Of a stretch of 16,863 nucleotides of DNA, positions 1-7,458 are shown piece after piece; positions within the stretch are counted from its first letter, which is position 1, and each line of letters begins with the position of its first letter. The position numbers were made by a program, and so were the translations under genes. The stretch is taken from the NCBI GenBank assembly GCA_002469915.1, contig DKOG01000201.1, positions 1 to 16,863 of the forward strand, written 5' to 3'. The stretch is from Bacteroidetes bacterium UBA7368 (GTDB lineage: Bacteria; Bacteroidota; Rhodothermia; Rhodothermales; UBA10348). Below the pieces are notes generated by a model that had not been told where the DNA came from, did no database searches, and saw nothing but the letters and a program-made list of their open reading frames with translations.

Positions 1-2
1 GA

Positions 3-842
3 GGAACGGTTCGTGTGATCTCGCACCGCGTGGCTGGTGAAAAACATTACGGAGCCGTCATTACCCCGGATGGAATAGACCCTCGGTCCGCTCCCGTTCT
101 AGTGTACGCCCACGGTGGAGATTCCGGCGTTAGTGTGGACGATGAAGTGCTCCTCATACTTTCGTTTTTTGGGGATATCTTTGAAAAATTTGTTTACGTC
201 GTGCCTTCATTTAGAGGAGAGACGCTGGAATTTGACAAGATCTCTTGGACCTCAGAGGGTGAAGACAGTCCGTGGGACTACGATGTTGACGATGCGCTTT
301 CTTTGCTCAATGCGACTTTTGATCTTGAGCCTGGATCAGATCCAGAACGGGTCGGCGTGTTAGGATTCAGCCGGGGAGCCGGGGTCGGAATGTTGATGGA
401 CGCTCGAAGCGATAAAATTGATGCGGTACTGAATTTCTTTGGCCCCACTGACTTTTTCGGTCCATTTGTTCAAGAAGTCACCAGAGAGATTTTACTCGGT
501 AGCCCCAGAAATCTGCCTGGACTAGATTATTTAGCCAGCGAATATGTGGTCCCTCTCCAAAACAAAGAAATTGCGTTTGATGAAGCCCGATGGGCTCTCG
601 TTCGGCGCTCATCAGTCTTATTTGTCGAAGAGATGTCCCGTGTTCAATTACATCACGGTACAGCAGACCTCATCGTACCCGTGACTCAGGCCCAGCTCTT
701 GATTAAAGCCATGGAAGATGCCGGAAAAACGGCCGATGAATTCGAGTCATTCATCTATGAAGGAGGAGATCACAATCCTTTGACGTTGGAAGGCAGTCTG
801 ACTAGAGCGCGGGACTTTTTCTTAGAACTAGCAGACAGTTAA
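3..842 (+). CDS. alpha/beta hydrolase (prolyl-oligopeptidase / dienelactone-hydrolase type), 5' end cut by window
   Basis: This is an alpha/beta-hydrolase-fold enzyme. Numbering from the GTG at 15, the oxyanion-type HGG follows strand VLVYA at about residues 33-35, the nucleophile elbow GFSRG places the serine at 119, the acid is Asp218 in HGTADLIVP, and the histidine is His253 in EGGDHNP. The set Ser119-Asp218-His253 is complete and correctly ordered, so the enzyme should be active as an esterase or peptidase; the substrate cannot be told. The reading frame stays open to the window edge (codons for GTVR precede the GTG). The residues before HGG read as the middle of a domain and there is no signal peptide, so I think the true start lies upstream. 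A GAGGAA at 1-6 leaves the GTG at 15 as an alternative start. It may be co-oriented with the DUF2892 gene downstream (98 nt gap), but no functional link is evident. Confidence 0.8.
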   Translation, partial: GTVRVISHRVAGEKHYGAVITPDGIDPRSAPVLVYAHGGDSGVSVDDEVLLILSFFGDIFEKFVYVVPSFRGETLEFDKISWTSEGEDSPWDYDVDDALSLLNATFDLEPGSDPERVGVLGFSRGAGVGMLMDARSDKIDAVLNFFGPTDFFGPFVQEVTREILLGSPRNLPGLDYLASEYVVPLQNKEIAFDEARWALVRRSSVLFVEEMSRVQLHHGTADLIVPVTQAQLLIKAMEDAGKTADEFESFIYEGGDHNPLTLEGSLTRARDFFLELADS

Positions 843-940
843 GCACTAGTTTGCCTCATCTGCCTGACCCTAATCACTGGTCTCATGCTCTTCGTTGATG
901 CTTTTAAATAACTGAACCAATCTCTCAAACGAGTATTTCC

Positions 941-1141
941 ATGAAAAAGAACATGGGTTCTACCGATCGTATCATCCGCATTGTTGTGGCCGTAGTGATG
1001 GCCTATCTCTATTTTACGGGTGCAATAACAGGCCTACTGGCTACGATAGGCATTATCGTTGCAGCCATTTTTGTGTTGACGAGCTTTGTCAGTTTTTGCC
1101 CGTTGTACGCTCCGTTGGGGCTTTCTACCTGCAAGAAATGA
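941..1141 (+). CDS. DUF2892 (YgaP-like transmembrane) small inner-membrane protein
   Basis: This 66-residue protein starts MKKNMGSTDRIIRI and then has two hydrophobic helices at about residues 12-30 and 33-52, followed by a short tail with Cys and Lys. The pattern N-x-G-x-x-D-R-x-x-R-x-x-x-G/A before a helix pair is typical of the DUF2892 family, whose members occur alone or fused to rhodanese domains, as in YgaP. The molecular role of the stand-alone form is not established. Two cysteines sit in the C-terminal part (FCPLY and TCKK). There is no Shine-Dalgarno sequence ahead of the ATG, as in many Bacteroidota-like genes. The gene converges on the glycine-zipper gene with only 26 nt between stop codons. 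Confidence 0.8.
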   Translation: MKKNMGSTDRIIRIVVAVVMAYLYFTGAITGLLATIGIIVAAIFVLTSFVSFCPLYAPLGLSTCKK

Positions 1142-1168
1142 GTCGGGGTCCGTTTCCGGTTGCCGACT
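1141..1168. terminator. possible bidirectional terminator between convergent genes
   Basis: AGTCGG (1141-1146) and CCGACT (1163-1168) form a 6-bp inverted repeat with a 16-nt loop. It fills the 26-nt gap between two convergent stop codons. There is no T run directly after the stem, although TCTTTT lies a few bases further on the plus strand. The location fits a terminator and the stem is weak. Confidence 0.25.
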
Positions 1169-1353
1169 TAGTCGTCTTTTCCGGCATTTTTGGCCTTATT
1201 GGCGTAGGCCATGGCGGTACCCATCGCTACGCCGATAGCAATACCAATTGCAATATTATCTAGAGCCACTCCGACGCCGGCCCCGATAGCGATGCCGACG
1301 CCAATCCATACGCCCAGTTGTTCTTCGGGCGGAGTATCGTTTTGTCCGTTCAT
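1168..1353 (-). CDS. small glycine-zipper membrane protein
   Basis: The product is 61 residues: a polar N-terminus (NGQNDTPPEEQ), then about 40 residues built almost only of Gly, Ala, Ile and Val with repeated GxxxG and GxGxG spacing (VGIAIGAGVGVALDN, IAIGIAIGVAMGTAMA), and a lysine-rich tail. This pattern is a glycine-zipper hairpin that should pack as two tight membrane helices. The start is supported by AGAGGGG about 5 nt ahead of the ATG, one of the few good ribosome-binding sites here. It begins 10 nt after the ettA stop codon, so the two are probably co-transcribed. No function is known to me. The Gly/Ile repeats also give DNA-level near repeats. Confidence 0.7.
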   Translation of the reverse strand: MNGQNDTPPEEQLGVWIGVGIAIGAGVGVALDNIAIGIAIGVAMGTAMAYANKAKNAGKDD

Positions 1354-1363
1354 TAAACCCCTC

Positions 1364-3037
1364 TTAGCGAGTTAGGTGACGATACTTGATACGGTGAGGC
1401 TGATCCGCTTCGTGTCCGAGGCGCTCTTTCCGGTTTTCTTCGTAATCACTGTAGTTTCCGTCGAACCAAACGACTTCACTATTGCCTTCGAAAGCTAGGA
1501 TGTGTGTCGCGATGCGATCTAAGAACCAGCGATCATGCGAGATTACAACCGCACAGCCTACAAATTCTTGGAGCGCATTCTCGAGTGCACGGAGCGTATT
1601 AACATCCAAATCATTTGTTGGCTCATCGAGCAACAATACATTGGCGCCTTCTTTCAGCATTTTCGCCAGATGTACGCGGTTTCGCTCGCCACCTGATAGT
1701 TCAGTTACCAGCTTTTGCTGATCACTTCCTCCGAAGTTGAACTGACCCACATAGGCTCTCGAATTAACATCTTTACCGCCCAGATTAATAAAATCTGTGC
1801 CGCCGGTAATTTCTTCCCAAACTGTTTTTGTACCATCCAATGGACGGTCCTGATCGATGTAGCCAAGTTGTACCGTAGACCCGGTGTCAAATGTGCCTTC
1901 ATTGGGCGTTTCTTGCCCAGTAATCATTCGGAAGAGCGTCGTTTTACCCGCACCGTTTGGTCCTACAATTCCAACAATTCCCCCTGGAGGAAGCGAAAAG
2001 GAGAGGTTTTCGTAAAGTAGCTTGTCATCGTAGGCTTTTGTAATGCCCTCGGCTACAATGACTTTCTGACCAAGGCGAGGTCCGGGCTGGATAGGGATCT
2101 GGACATCATCTTGACGTTTGTGACCCTGTTCTGCCGCCATCTTTTCGTAGGCGGTGATACGTGCTTTGTTTTTGGCTCGACGTCCTTTTGGAGATAAACG
2201 AACCCACTCCAGCTCTGCATTAAGCGCTTTTTGCTTCTTGGACTCTGACTTTTCTTCCTGGGCAAGACGTTTACTTTTCTGCTCCAGCCAAGAAGAATAA
2301 TTGCCTTCAAAAGGAATCCCTTCTCCTCGATCTAGTTCGAGAATCCAACCTGCTACATTATCGAGGAAGTATCGATCATGCGTTACCGCGATGACCGTTC
2401 CCTTATAGCGTGCAAGATGCTGTTCCAGCCAGCTTACGCTTTCTGCATCTAGATGGTTAGTGGGCTCATCAAGTAGAAGAACATCGGGCTCACTTAGCAA
2501 GAGTTGGACCAAAGCCACTCTTCGTTTTTCACCACCGGAAAGAACGCTAATCTTAGCATCAGCTGGTGGACACCTGAGTGCATCCATCGCCATTTCAAGC
2601 TTGGATTCTAGGTCCCAGGCATCCAGTGCATCGATTTTGTCTTGCAGTTTGGCCTGTTCTTCCAGGAGTGCTTCGTAATCTGCGTCAGGATCCGCAAATT
2701 TTTCGCTCACCTCGTTGTACGCTTTTAGTAAGCGTGCAGGCTCCCCTGCTCCTTTTTCGACCATCTCAAGTACGGTCGCGTCAGGATCAAGATCTGGTTC
2801 CTGAGATAGGTAGCCGAAAGTGATCCCTTTCTGACTCTGGATCTCACCCAGATAGTCCGTATCCAATCCGGCAATGATGCGCATTAAGGAGCTTTTACCA
2901 GCTCCATTCAATCCGAGTACACCGATTTTGGCGCCGTAGAAGAAGGACAGGTAAATGTCTTTGAGAACTTGCTTGCGGGTCGACTTATAAATTTTGCCGA
3001 CGCCTACCATCGAAAAGATGATTTTTTGATCACTCAT
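1364..3037 (-). CDS. ettA: energy-dependent translational throttle protein EttA (ABC-F ATPase)
   Basis: EttA binds the ribosomal E site and gates entry into elongation according to ATP/ADP level. The 557-residue length matches the family (about 555). Two complete ABC cassettes are present. The first has Walker A GLNGAGKS at 42-49, signature LSGGE at 166-170, Walker B LLLDEP at 187-192 and H-loop His220. The second has GPNGAGKTT at 359-367, LSGGE at 447-451, LLLDEP at 468-473 and His501. An arm insertion lies at about 93-140. The linker at about 242-320 carries [19 protein letters not shown], the hallmark of the P-site-tRNA interaction motif of EttA rather than of Uup or of resistance ABC-F proteins. 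All catalytic residues are intact. The gene is the second-last of a minus-strand run, 10 nt before the glycine-zipper gene and 66 nt after a two-helix protein. The start ATG has no clear Shine-Dalgarno sequence. Confidence 0.96.
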   Translation of the reverse strand: MSDQKIIFSMVGVGKIYKSTRKQVLKDIYLSFFYGAKIGVLGLNGAGKSSLMRIIAGLDTDYLGEIQSQKGITFGYLSQEPDLDPDATVLEMVEKGAGEPARLLKAYNEVSEKFADPDADYEALLEEQAKLQDKIDALDAWDLESKLEMAMDALRCPPADAKISVLSGGEKRRVALVQLLLSEPDVLLLDEPTNHLDAESVSWLEQHLARYKGTVIAVTHDRYFLDNVAGWILELDRGEGIPFEGNYSSWLEQKSKRLAQEEKSESKKQKALNAELEWVRLSPKGRRAKNKARITAYEKMAAEQGHKRQDDVQIPIQPGPRLGQKVIVAEGITKAYDDKLLYENLSFSLPPGGIVGIVGPNGAGKTTLFRMITGQETPNEGTFDTGSTVQLGYIDQDRPLDGTKTVWEEITGGTDFINLGGKDVNSRAYVGQFNFGGSDQQKLVTELSGGERNRVHLAKMLKEGANVLLLDEPTNDLDVNTLRALENALQEFVGCAVVISHDRWFLDRIATHILAFEGNSEVVWFDGNYSDYEENRKERLGHEADQPHRIKYRHLTR

Positions 3038-3103
3038 TACGAAACGGGTGGGGTGAGTTAGAGCGTGCGGGTGTATCCATCTCGCACGGAAATGTTCTTG
3101 CGC

Positions 3104-3415
3104 TTACTTCAGATTCAGCGAATCCAGAAGATCTTCAACCTTTTTCTGCTCACGATGTCCGTACCAAGTCGAGATAAGAAAGAAGAGAGACATCGCTGCA
3201 CGAAATATTGCCGGTCCTGGGTCTTCGGAGCCAAACTTGGAAAAAGTCTCAAAAGCGAAGGTAATGAAAAATACTGCGCTTGAGATTCCGGCTACCCAAG
3301 AGGCTATTTTCAATCGAGACCGAATACGGAGGGCTAGACCTTTGGCATCGCGCGCACGAAAGAGCTGCCAATCTTTGTACAGAAAGGTGGCTTTTAGCTC
3401 TAAAAGTTGAGCCAT
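3104..3415 (-). CDS. hypothetical protein with two transmembrane helices
   Basis: This 103-residue protein is of no family I recognise. It has a charged N-terminal amphipathic stretch (about 1-35, rich in Lys and Arg), a hydrophobic helix at about 37-57, a short loop with FGSEDPGP, a second helix at about 69-86, and a charged C-terminal end (HREQKKVEDLLDSLNLK) that could be a short coiled coil. Positive charge flanks both helices on the inside, so both termini are probably cytoplasmic. It lies 66 nt downstream of the OprC-like receptor stop and 66 nt upstream of ettA, in the same direction as both, so either association is possible. A 6-bp inverted repeat (CGTGCG 3064-3069 and CGCACG 3083-3088) lies in the gap before ettA. 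Confidence 0.6.
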   Translation of the reverse strand: MAQLLELKATFLYKDWQLFRARDAKGLALRIRSRLKIASWVAGISSAVFFITFAFETFSKFGSEDPGPAIFRAAMSLFFLISTWYGHREQKKVEDLLDSLNLK

Positions 3416-3481
3416 GATCGGATCCTGATCGGATATTTGTTGAATATCTTGATTCTCGCTGCGATCAACAGATGGTATGGA

Positions 3482-5719
3482 TTAAAGGCTGTAAGACACG
3501 GAAGTATACAGATTGCGACCTTCACTAGGCAGATTGCCGAAAGAAAGGTGTTGGTGATAAAGGGTGTCGAAGATGTTTTCTACTCCCACTTTCACGGCAA
3601 TTCGGTCGTTAAATACTTTGCTGCCACGCACGTTCAAGACAACGTATCCGTCAGTGCCATCCTCTTCTGCAACGATTCGAGCAACGCGATTTTGAGGCAT
3701 GGCCATCCTGGATTCAATTTCAGCCCAGTATGAAGCCTGATCCCATCGCAGGCTTAACATGCCACTAAAAGGGGGGATCAGGTACATGGGTTCGTCGATT
3801 TCTCGATTTTGTCCACGCGTGTAGGCGGCCGATCCTGCGATGGATAAACCAGTCAACACTTCGGCTACACCGCTGACTTCGAACCCAGTCAGTACGGCAG
3901 CGCTGGCATTCTGATAGACGCGGAATCTGTAGACATCTGAACCGTCAAGCAACCCATTGTCTGACATGCCAACGATATAATTTTGGATATAATTACCATA
4001 TACGCTCGCCGTTATGCCGTACCAAGACGTCCACCTCTCCATTCCCAGCTCGACTTGCGAAGACCGCTCTGGCTTTAAATTGGGGTTTCCGGTGTAGAAA
4101 AAGCCATCCACGTAATTGTATACGTAGTGTCCATAGTTCTCCACGTGAGTTGGCAAACGGGCTACGTTGGCAAGGCTCAATCTGAATTTGGTGATGGGGT
4201 TTGCCGCGTATTCCACGGAGGCGCTCACATTTCCAAAAGAATAGGTTTGTGCGAGATCGTTTGTTTCCCATCGTCCTTTCAGGATGGACTTGGCTTCGTC
4301 TTTTTGGACATTCCGTCTTGAATAATCCCAGCGGGCATTAAGGCGGCTGATAAAGCGGCTTCCTAGTGGCATGGAATAGTCTGCTGCCACTGCTCCATGC
4401 TGAACTAGAATATCTCCCAGGTTGAGCAGGTACATGTCCTGAATATTTTCGAAGACACTGAACATCCACATGTCGCCAAAGCTCTCAGTCTGATAGAGGT
4501 CCAGCGTAAGGCCAAGGCGTTTTCGGTCAAATGAGAAATCGGCTCGGCTGATTCCTCCACTCGTACGCGTCCGACCGTACATAGGCATGTTCATGCCCCG
4601 CATCACTTCCCGCTCCCGTACATCCCGCTGGTAATCATCCATCCAGTGGTTTACGGTATTGTGATAGAGGCGGGTCTCCATGCCTTTGAACACACTGCTT
4701 GGTTCATGACGAGTCCAATTGTGCGTTAAGCTATAAATCTTAGCCTGAGCGAGGGTCGCGTCCATTAGCAATACCGGATACCCAATATTCCAGGCATTAT
4801 CTGCGAGATAGCTACCTGTGAGTAGGTGGGCGTGATTCAATTTCCGAGAGAGATCGAGCTTGTAGTTGTTCTTTTCGTATCCGGAATATGAGATAGCGGC
4901 GCTGCCTCCCGGCGAAAAATCATCAGCCACTCGATAGGAAAAGCTGCCTCGGACACTCGTTTTTCCGTGCGATGCTCCACCTATAATTCGACCCCGGCGC
5001 AGCATCGAGGCGGATTCGAATCCGGCTTCAGAACTCAGAAAAAAGGTCTCGTCAAAGGTGGGCTTTTCCGTCATCAGGTTGATGGAACCGCCAATCTGGG
5101 ATCCGGTGTTTAGATCAAACCCACCTTTAGTAAGCTCCAGTCGCTCCAAATTTTCGACTTCTACATATGCCGAGGTTGGATCCATTCGATCTATACATGC
5201 ACCTACGACTTTCATTCCGTCAATTACCAATCCGACTTGACCGCCATTCATACCTCGGATTACTGGCTCCCAAGCAAAATTAGCTCGCTGAATGAAATCA
5301 GCTCCCGGAATACGATCCATAAGATCCTCGGTCGCATTCTGATTGTGAGTCGATGAGGATGGGTCGCTGAGTCGGGCTCGGTCGCCTTTTACCATGACTT
5401 CATCTACATCTATAATAGATGGAGCGAGGCGAACTGTTAGTTCGCCTCGCTCCCGTAGTGCCGGATCAATGTGTACTATGGCCGACGCATAACCTAGGGA
5501 GGAGATCCTAAGCATATGATGGTCCGCTCTCAGGACCAATCGAAAACGACCATTTACATCTGCGGCAGTTCCGTATGTCGTGCCGGTCACGATGATATTG
5601 GCCATCGGCACGGGTGTGCCCGACAGGTTATCCAGCACAATTCCGTTCAGTGTATCTTGAGCCATTACAGGCCCGGAGAAGAAGAACAGAAGCGTCAATA
5701 GTGTAATTTTATTCTTCAT
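3482..5719 (-). CDS. TonB-dependent outer-membrane receptor, OprC/NosA-like, probable copper receptor
   Basis: This 745-residue outer-membrane receptor has a signal peptide (1-21, ending PVMAQ), a carboxypeptidase-regulatory-like domain (about 22-105), a plug (about 106-220) and a beta-barrel to the end. The plug has VIRGMNGGQVGLVIDGMKV and then GACIDRMDPTSAY, which places Cys175 and Met179 in a CxxxM motif. The barrel has NHWMDDYQ with His358-x-Met360, an HxM motif, followed by Met-rich GMNMPMYG (375-382). CxxxM in the plug plus HxM in the barrel is the copper-binding set described for Pseudomonas OprC and the related NosA. Copper is therefore the likely substrate; this comes from motif order, not alignment. 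The ATG overlaps the stop of the FixH-like gene (ATGA, 4 nt), which implies coupled translation. A 14-bp intragenic inverted repeat lies at 5421-5453. The N-terminal regulatory-like domain is absent from the proteobacterial OprC proteins I know and is usual in Bacteroidota. Confidence 0.9.
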   Translation of the reverse strand: MKNKITLLTLLFFFSGPVMAQDTLNGIVLDNLSGTPVPMANIIVTGTTYGTAADVNGRFRLVLRADHHMLRISSLGYASAIVHIDPALRERGELTVRLAPSIIDVDEVMVKGDRARLSDPSSSTHNQNATEDLMDRIPGADFIQRANFAWEPVIRGMNGGQVGLVIDGMKVVGACIDRMDPTSAYVEVENLERLELTKGGFDLNTGSQIGGSINLMTEKPTFDETFFLSSEAGFESASMLRRGRIIGGASHGKTSVRGSFSYRVADDFSPGGSAAISYSGYEKNNYKLDLSRKLNHAHLLTGSYLADNAWNIGYPVLLMDATLAQAKIYSLTHNWTRHEPSSVFKGMETRLYHNTVNHWMDDYQRDVREREVMRGMNMPMYGRTRTSGGISRADFSFDRKRLGLTLDLYQTESFGDMWMFSVFENIQDMYLLNLGDILVQHGAVAADYSMPLGSRFISRLNARWDYSRRNVQKDEAKSILKGRWETNDLAQTYSFGNVSASVEYAANPITKFRLSLANVARLPTHVENYGHYVYNYVDGFFYTGNPNLKPERSSQVELGMERWTSWYGITASVYGNYIQNYIVGMSDNGLLDGSDVYRFRVYQNASAAVLTGFEVSGVAEVLTGLSIAGSAAYTRGQNREIDEPMYLIPPFSGMLSLRWDQASYWAEIESRMAMPQNRVARIVAEEDGTDGYVVLNVRGSKVFNDRIAVKVGVENIFDTLYHQHLSFGNLPSEGRNLYTSVSYSL
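5421..5453. repeat. perfect 14-bp inverted repeat inside the OprC-like receptor gene
   Basis: GGAGCGAGGCGAAC (5421-5434) and GTTCGCCTCGCTCC (5440-5453) are exact reverse complements separated by 5 nt (TGTTA). The element covers codons for about residues 89-100 of the receptor, at the end of the carboxypeptidase-like domain. Transcripts of either strand would fold into a stable GC-rich hairpin. No T tract follows. Confidence 0.8.
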
Positions 5720-6465
5720 CGAACAGTAAACCCCTTGAAGATGACTTCTTCACCGCCCGACATCCGTACAGTCATGTCCCACCCGCCAGACATAATGAAA
5801 TTGACTTCGCCCCGATAATGGCCGTCACCTACGTGGGTTGGAGCTAGGAAAGGGGTACTGTGCCCTTCCCCCGCTCCCATATCCATATATGGGTACAGGT
5901 CCGGGGATGCTGAGGTAACAGGTGAGAAAGATCTTCCGTCAAAGGAATGGATGGCAATCTCGAATACATCAGATCCCGTTTTCGGAGCGGCGGGCGCGAT
6001 CCAGCTAATAAATGTTGGAGCGCCTTCTATTTGCTGAACCCAAATATCATCAGCTACCTCAACAGGGTATAGGGTCGTAAATCGGCCTTGGTTTGTTACC
6101 CATGAAAGTTCGAGAGTCCAGTCGCCACTAATTCCGGGGTTCAGAATATGGGCAGATTCGCCTGATGTGAAAACCGTTGACCCCAGAGGAGATTCGATTC
6201 TTGTTATTCCCGAATCCAGGAAAAGTGTGGCGGTCAGTTCCGAAACATCCCCTTCCGTCTCGAAAAGGAGAGGATTAAATCCGGCATGTAGGCCATTCTC
6301 CGACAGGACTCGAATACGAATTGAATCATTCGTGTGGGAAGCCAGGATGACCTTTCCTTCTTCAGTAGCCAGCGGGTCTGGGTGCCTACTGAAGAAGTCT
6401 GTTTCAGTAATGTCTGGAGCACACCCTGCCAAGAGAACGAGCGTGATAAAAAGTAGTCTATGCAT
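5716..6465 (-). CDS. lipoprotein with FixH/YtkA-like domain, probable metal-handling accessory
   Basis: I choose the ATG at 6465, giving 249 residues, because MHRLLFITLVLLAGC is a clean lipoprotein signal with the lipid-carrying Cys at 15; an upstream in-frame ATG at 6495 would add ten residues and spoil it. The protein should sit on a periplasmic membrane face. Residues about 40-135 form a beta-rich segment ending GDWTLELSW. Residues about 145-249 look like a FixH/YtkA immunoglobulin-type domain: YPYMDMGAGEGHSTP (191-205), then GHYRGEVNFIMSGGWDMTV (215-233), the usual proline, Met/Gly/His and G-x-W pattern. The N-terminal segment may be a second, diverged copy. The start overlaps the peroxidase stop by 8 nt and the end overlaps the receptor ATG by 4 nt, so it is tied to copper uptake by translation. 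It keeps His and Met residues that could bind metal; an exact role is inference. Confidence 0.75.
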   Translation of the reverse strand: MHRLLFITLVLLAGCAPDITETDFFSRHPDPLATEEGKVILASHTNDSIRIRVLSENGLHAGFNPLLFETEGDVSELTATLFLDSGITRIESPLGSTVFTSGESAHILNPGISGDWTLELSWVTNQGRFTTLYPVEVADDIWVQQIEGAPTFISWIAPAAPKTGSDVFEIAIHSFDGRSFSPVTSASPDLYPYMDMGAGEGHSTPFLAPTHVGDGHYRGEVNFIMSGGWDMTVRMSGGEEVIFKGFTVR

Positions 6466-7456
6466 CGGGCAGTCCACTGAGAATAAAGTCATCACTTAGC
6501 GATAAGAGAAAGGCTTTGAGGTCAGCTTTTTCCATATCACTCAATTGCAGGGAGCGAACTAACTCGCTTTGGCCGCGTGAATTAGTACCTCCTCGGTCAT
6601 AATGGTTTATGACCTCTTCCAGAGAGGAAAAGCGCCCATCGTGCATGAACGGAGCAGATATTCCTACATTTCTGAGTGTCGGAACGCGAAAATTTGCAAA
6701 ATCGTCGGAGTTCAACGTGATGCGAGCTCGACCTGAGTCCGCAGCTGCGAAGGTCAAACCATTGTTCTGATAGGTCTGATCTGTAAACAGGAATCCTGAA
6801 TGGCATGAGGCGCAGTCCGCCTTGTTTTCAAAAAGGATCAGACCTCGACGTGCAGAGGCAGAGAGTGCATCTTCTTGTCCGCTCAGATACCTGTCGATTG
6901 GAGCACCACCGCTTCGAATGGTCCGCTGAAATGCACCAAGAGCTTGTGTTAGGGTTAATACATTAACCCCCTGACTAAAAACGTCCTCAAATGCAGCTTG
7001 ATAGGATGCATCAGAGCTGATTCGGTCCAACAAGGCACCCAAATTCATATCCATCTCGACAGGATTTTCTAAAGGGCCAAGCGCCTGTGATTCAAGGGTA
7101 AATGCGCCGCCGTCCCAGAACAGGAGATTCTGATAAGCAATATTGACCAGCGTCGGAGAATTCCGAATTCCAGTACGACCATGGACGCCAATACTCAGTG
7201 GGCGAGGATCCGCGAATGCATGCTCTGGCAGATGGCAGGAAGCACAAGACACGGACCCGTTTTCTGAGAGTCGAACATCGGAGAATAGGCGTTCGCCTAG
7301 CTCTACTTTGGCTCGCGTTGTTGGATTATGTGACGGGACCGGAATCGGATCAAACGATTCAGGCACATCCAGTAGTGCGAGTTGGTGGCCCTCATCGGCC
7401 ACCAACTCGCACCCGGAAACCAGTACGAGCATCAGTATGAAACAAGTACGAACCAC
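6458..7456 (-). CDS. MbnH/MauG-like dihaem cytochrome c peroxidase lipoprotein
   Basis: This 332-residue protein is of the bacterial dihaem cytochrome c peroxidase/MauG superfamily. Haem c sites are CASCH at 71-75 and CASCH at 215-219. PFMHDGRF supplies a candidate axial Met271. The characteristic ERLFSDVRLS, GVHGRTGIRNSPTL and GAFQRTIRSG blocks are present. The signal MVRTCFILMLVLVSGC has a lipobox with Cys16, so it is membrane-anchored in the periplasm. It follows the MbnP-like gene by only 2 nt (TAA, TA, then GTG start). In methanobactin operons and elsewhere, MbnH is the MauG-type partner that oxidises a tryptophan of MbnP to kynurenine; gene order supports that role here over plain peroxide detoxification. 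GTG is the start because it is the only one that gives the lipoprotein signal. A perfect 16-bp inverted repeat begins at the Cys16 codon. Confidence 0.88.
   Translation of the reverse strand: MVRTCFILMLVLVSGCELVADEGHQLALLDVPESFDPIPVPSHNPTTRAKVELGERLFSDVRLSENGSVSCASCHLPEHAFADPRPLSIGVHGRTGIRNSPTLVNIAYQNLLFWDGGAFTLESQALGPLENPVEMDMNLGALLDRISSDASYQAAFEDVFSQGVNVLTLTQALGAFQRTIRSGGAPIDRYLSGQEDALSASARRGLILFENKADCASCHSGFLFTDQTYQNNGLTFAAADSGRARITLNSDDFANFRVPTLRNVGISAPFMHDGRFSSLEEVINHYDRGGTNSRGQSELVRSLQLSDMEKADLKAFLLSLSDDFILSGLPDA
6952..6969. repeat. 18-nt palindrome inside the MbnH-like gene
   Basis: GGGTTAAT (6952-6959) and ATTAACCC (6962-6969) are exact reverse complements with a 2-nt centre (AC). 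It lies in coding sequence at about residues 163-169. It looks like a symmetric protein-binding site more than an RNA hairpin because the loop is only 2 nt. Confidence 0.6.
7375..7412. repeat. perfect 16-bp inverted repeat at the lipobox codon of the MbnH-like gene
   Basis: GTGCGAGTTGGTGGCC (7375-7390) and GGCCACCAACTCGCAC (7397-7412) are exact reverse complements with a 6-nt loop (CTCATC). The element spans codons for residues about 15-28, starting at the lipid-carrying Cys16. In the mRNA this is a strong hairpin about 45 nt after the start codon. No T tract follows on either strand. Confidence 0.85.
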
Positions 7457-7458
7457 TA

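Noticed and set aside
1201..1320. Internal repeats in the small membrane protein gene as a DNA-level repeat element
   Set aside because: They follow from repeated Gly/Ile/Ala codons of the glycine zipper.
3407..3733. 108-codon plus-strand open frame opposite the receptor 3' end
   Set aside because: It overlaps the conserved C-terminal barrel of the receptor and shows no recognisable motif.
6466..6495. Starting the FixH-like lipoprotein at the ATG at 6495
   Set aside because: It adds ten residues before a clean lipoprotein signal and increases the overlap with the peroxidase gene.
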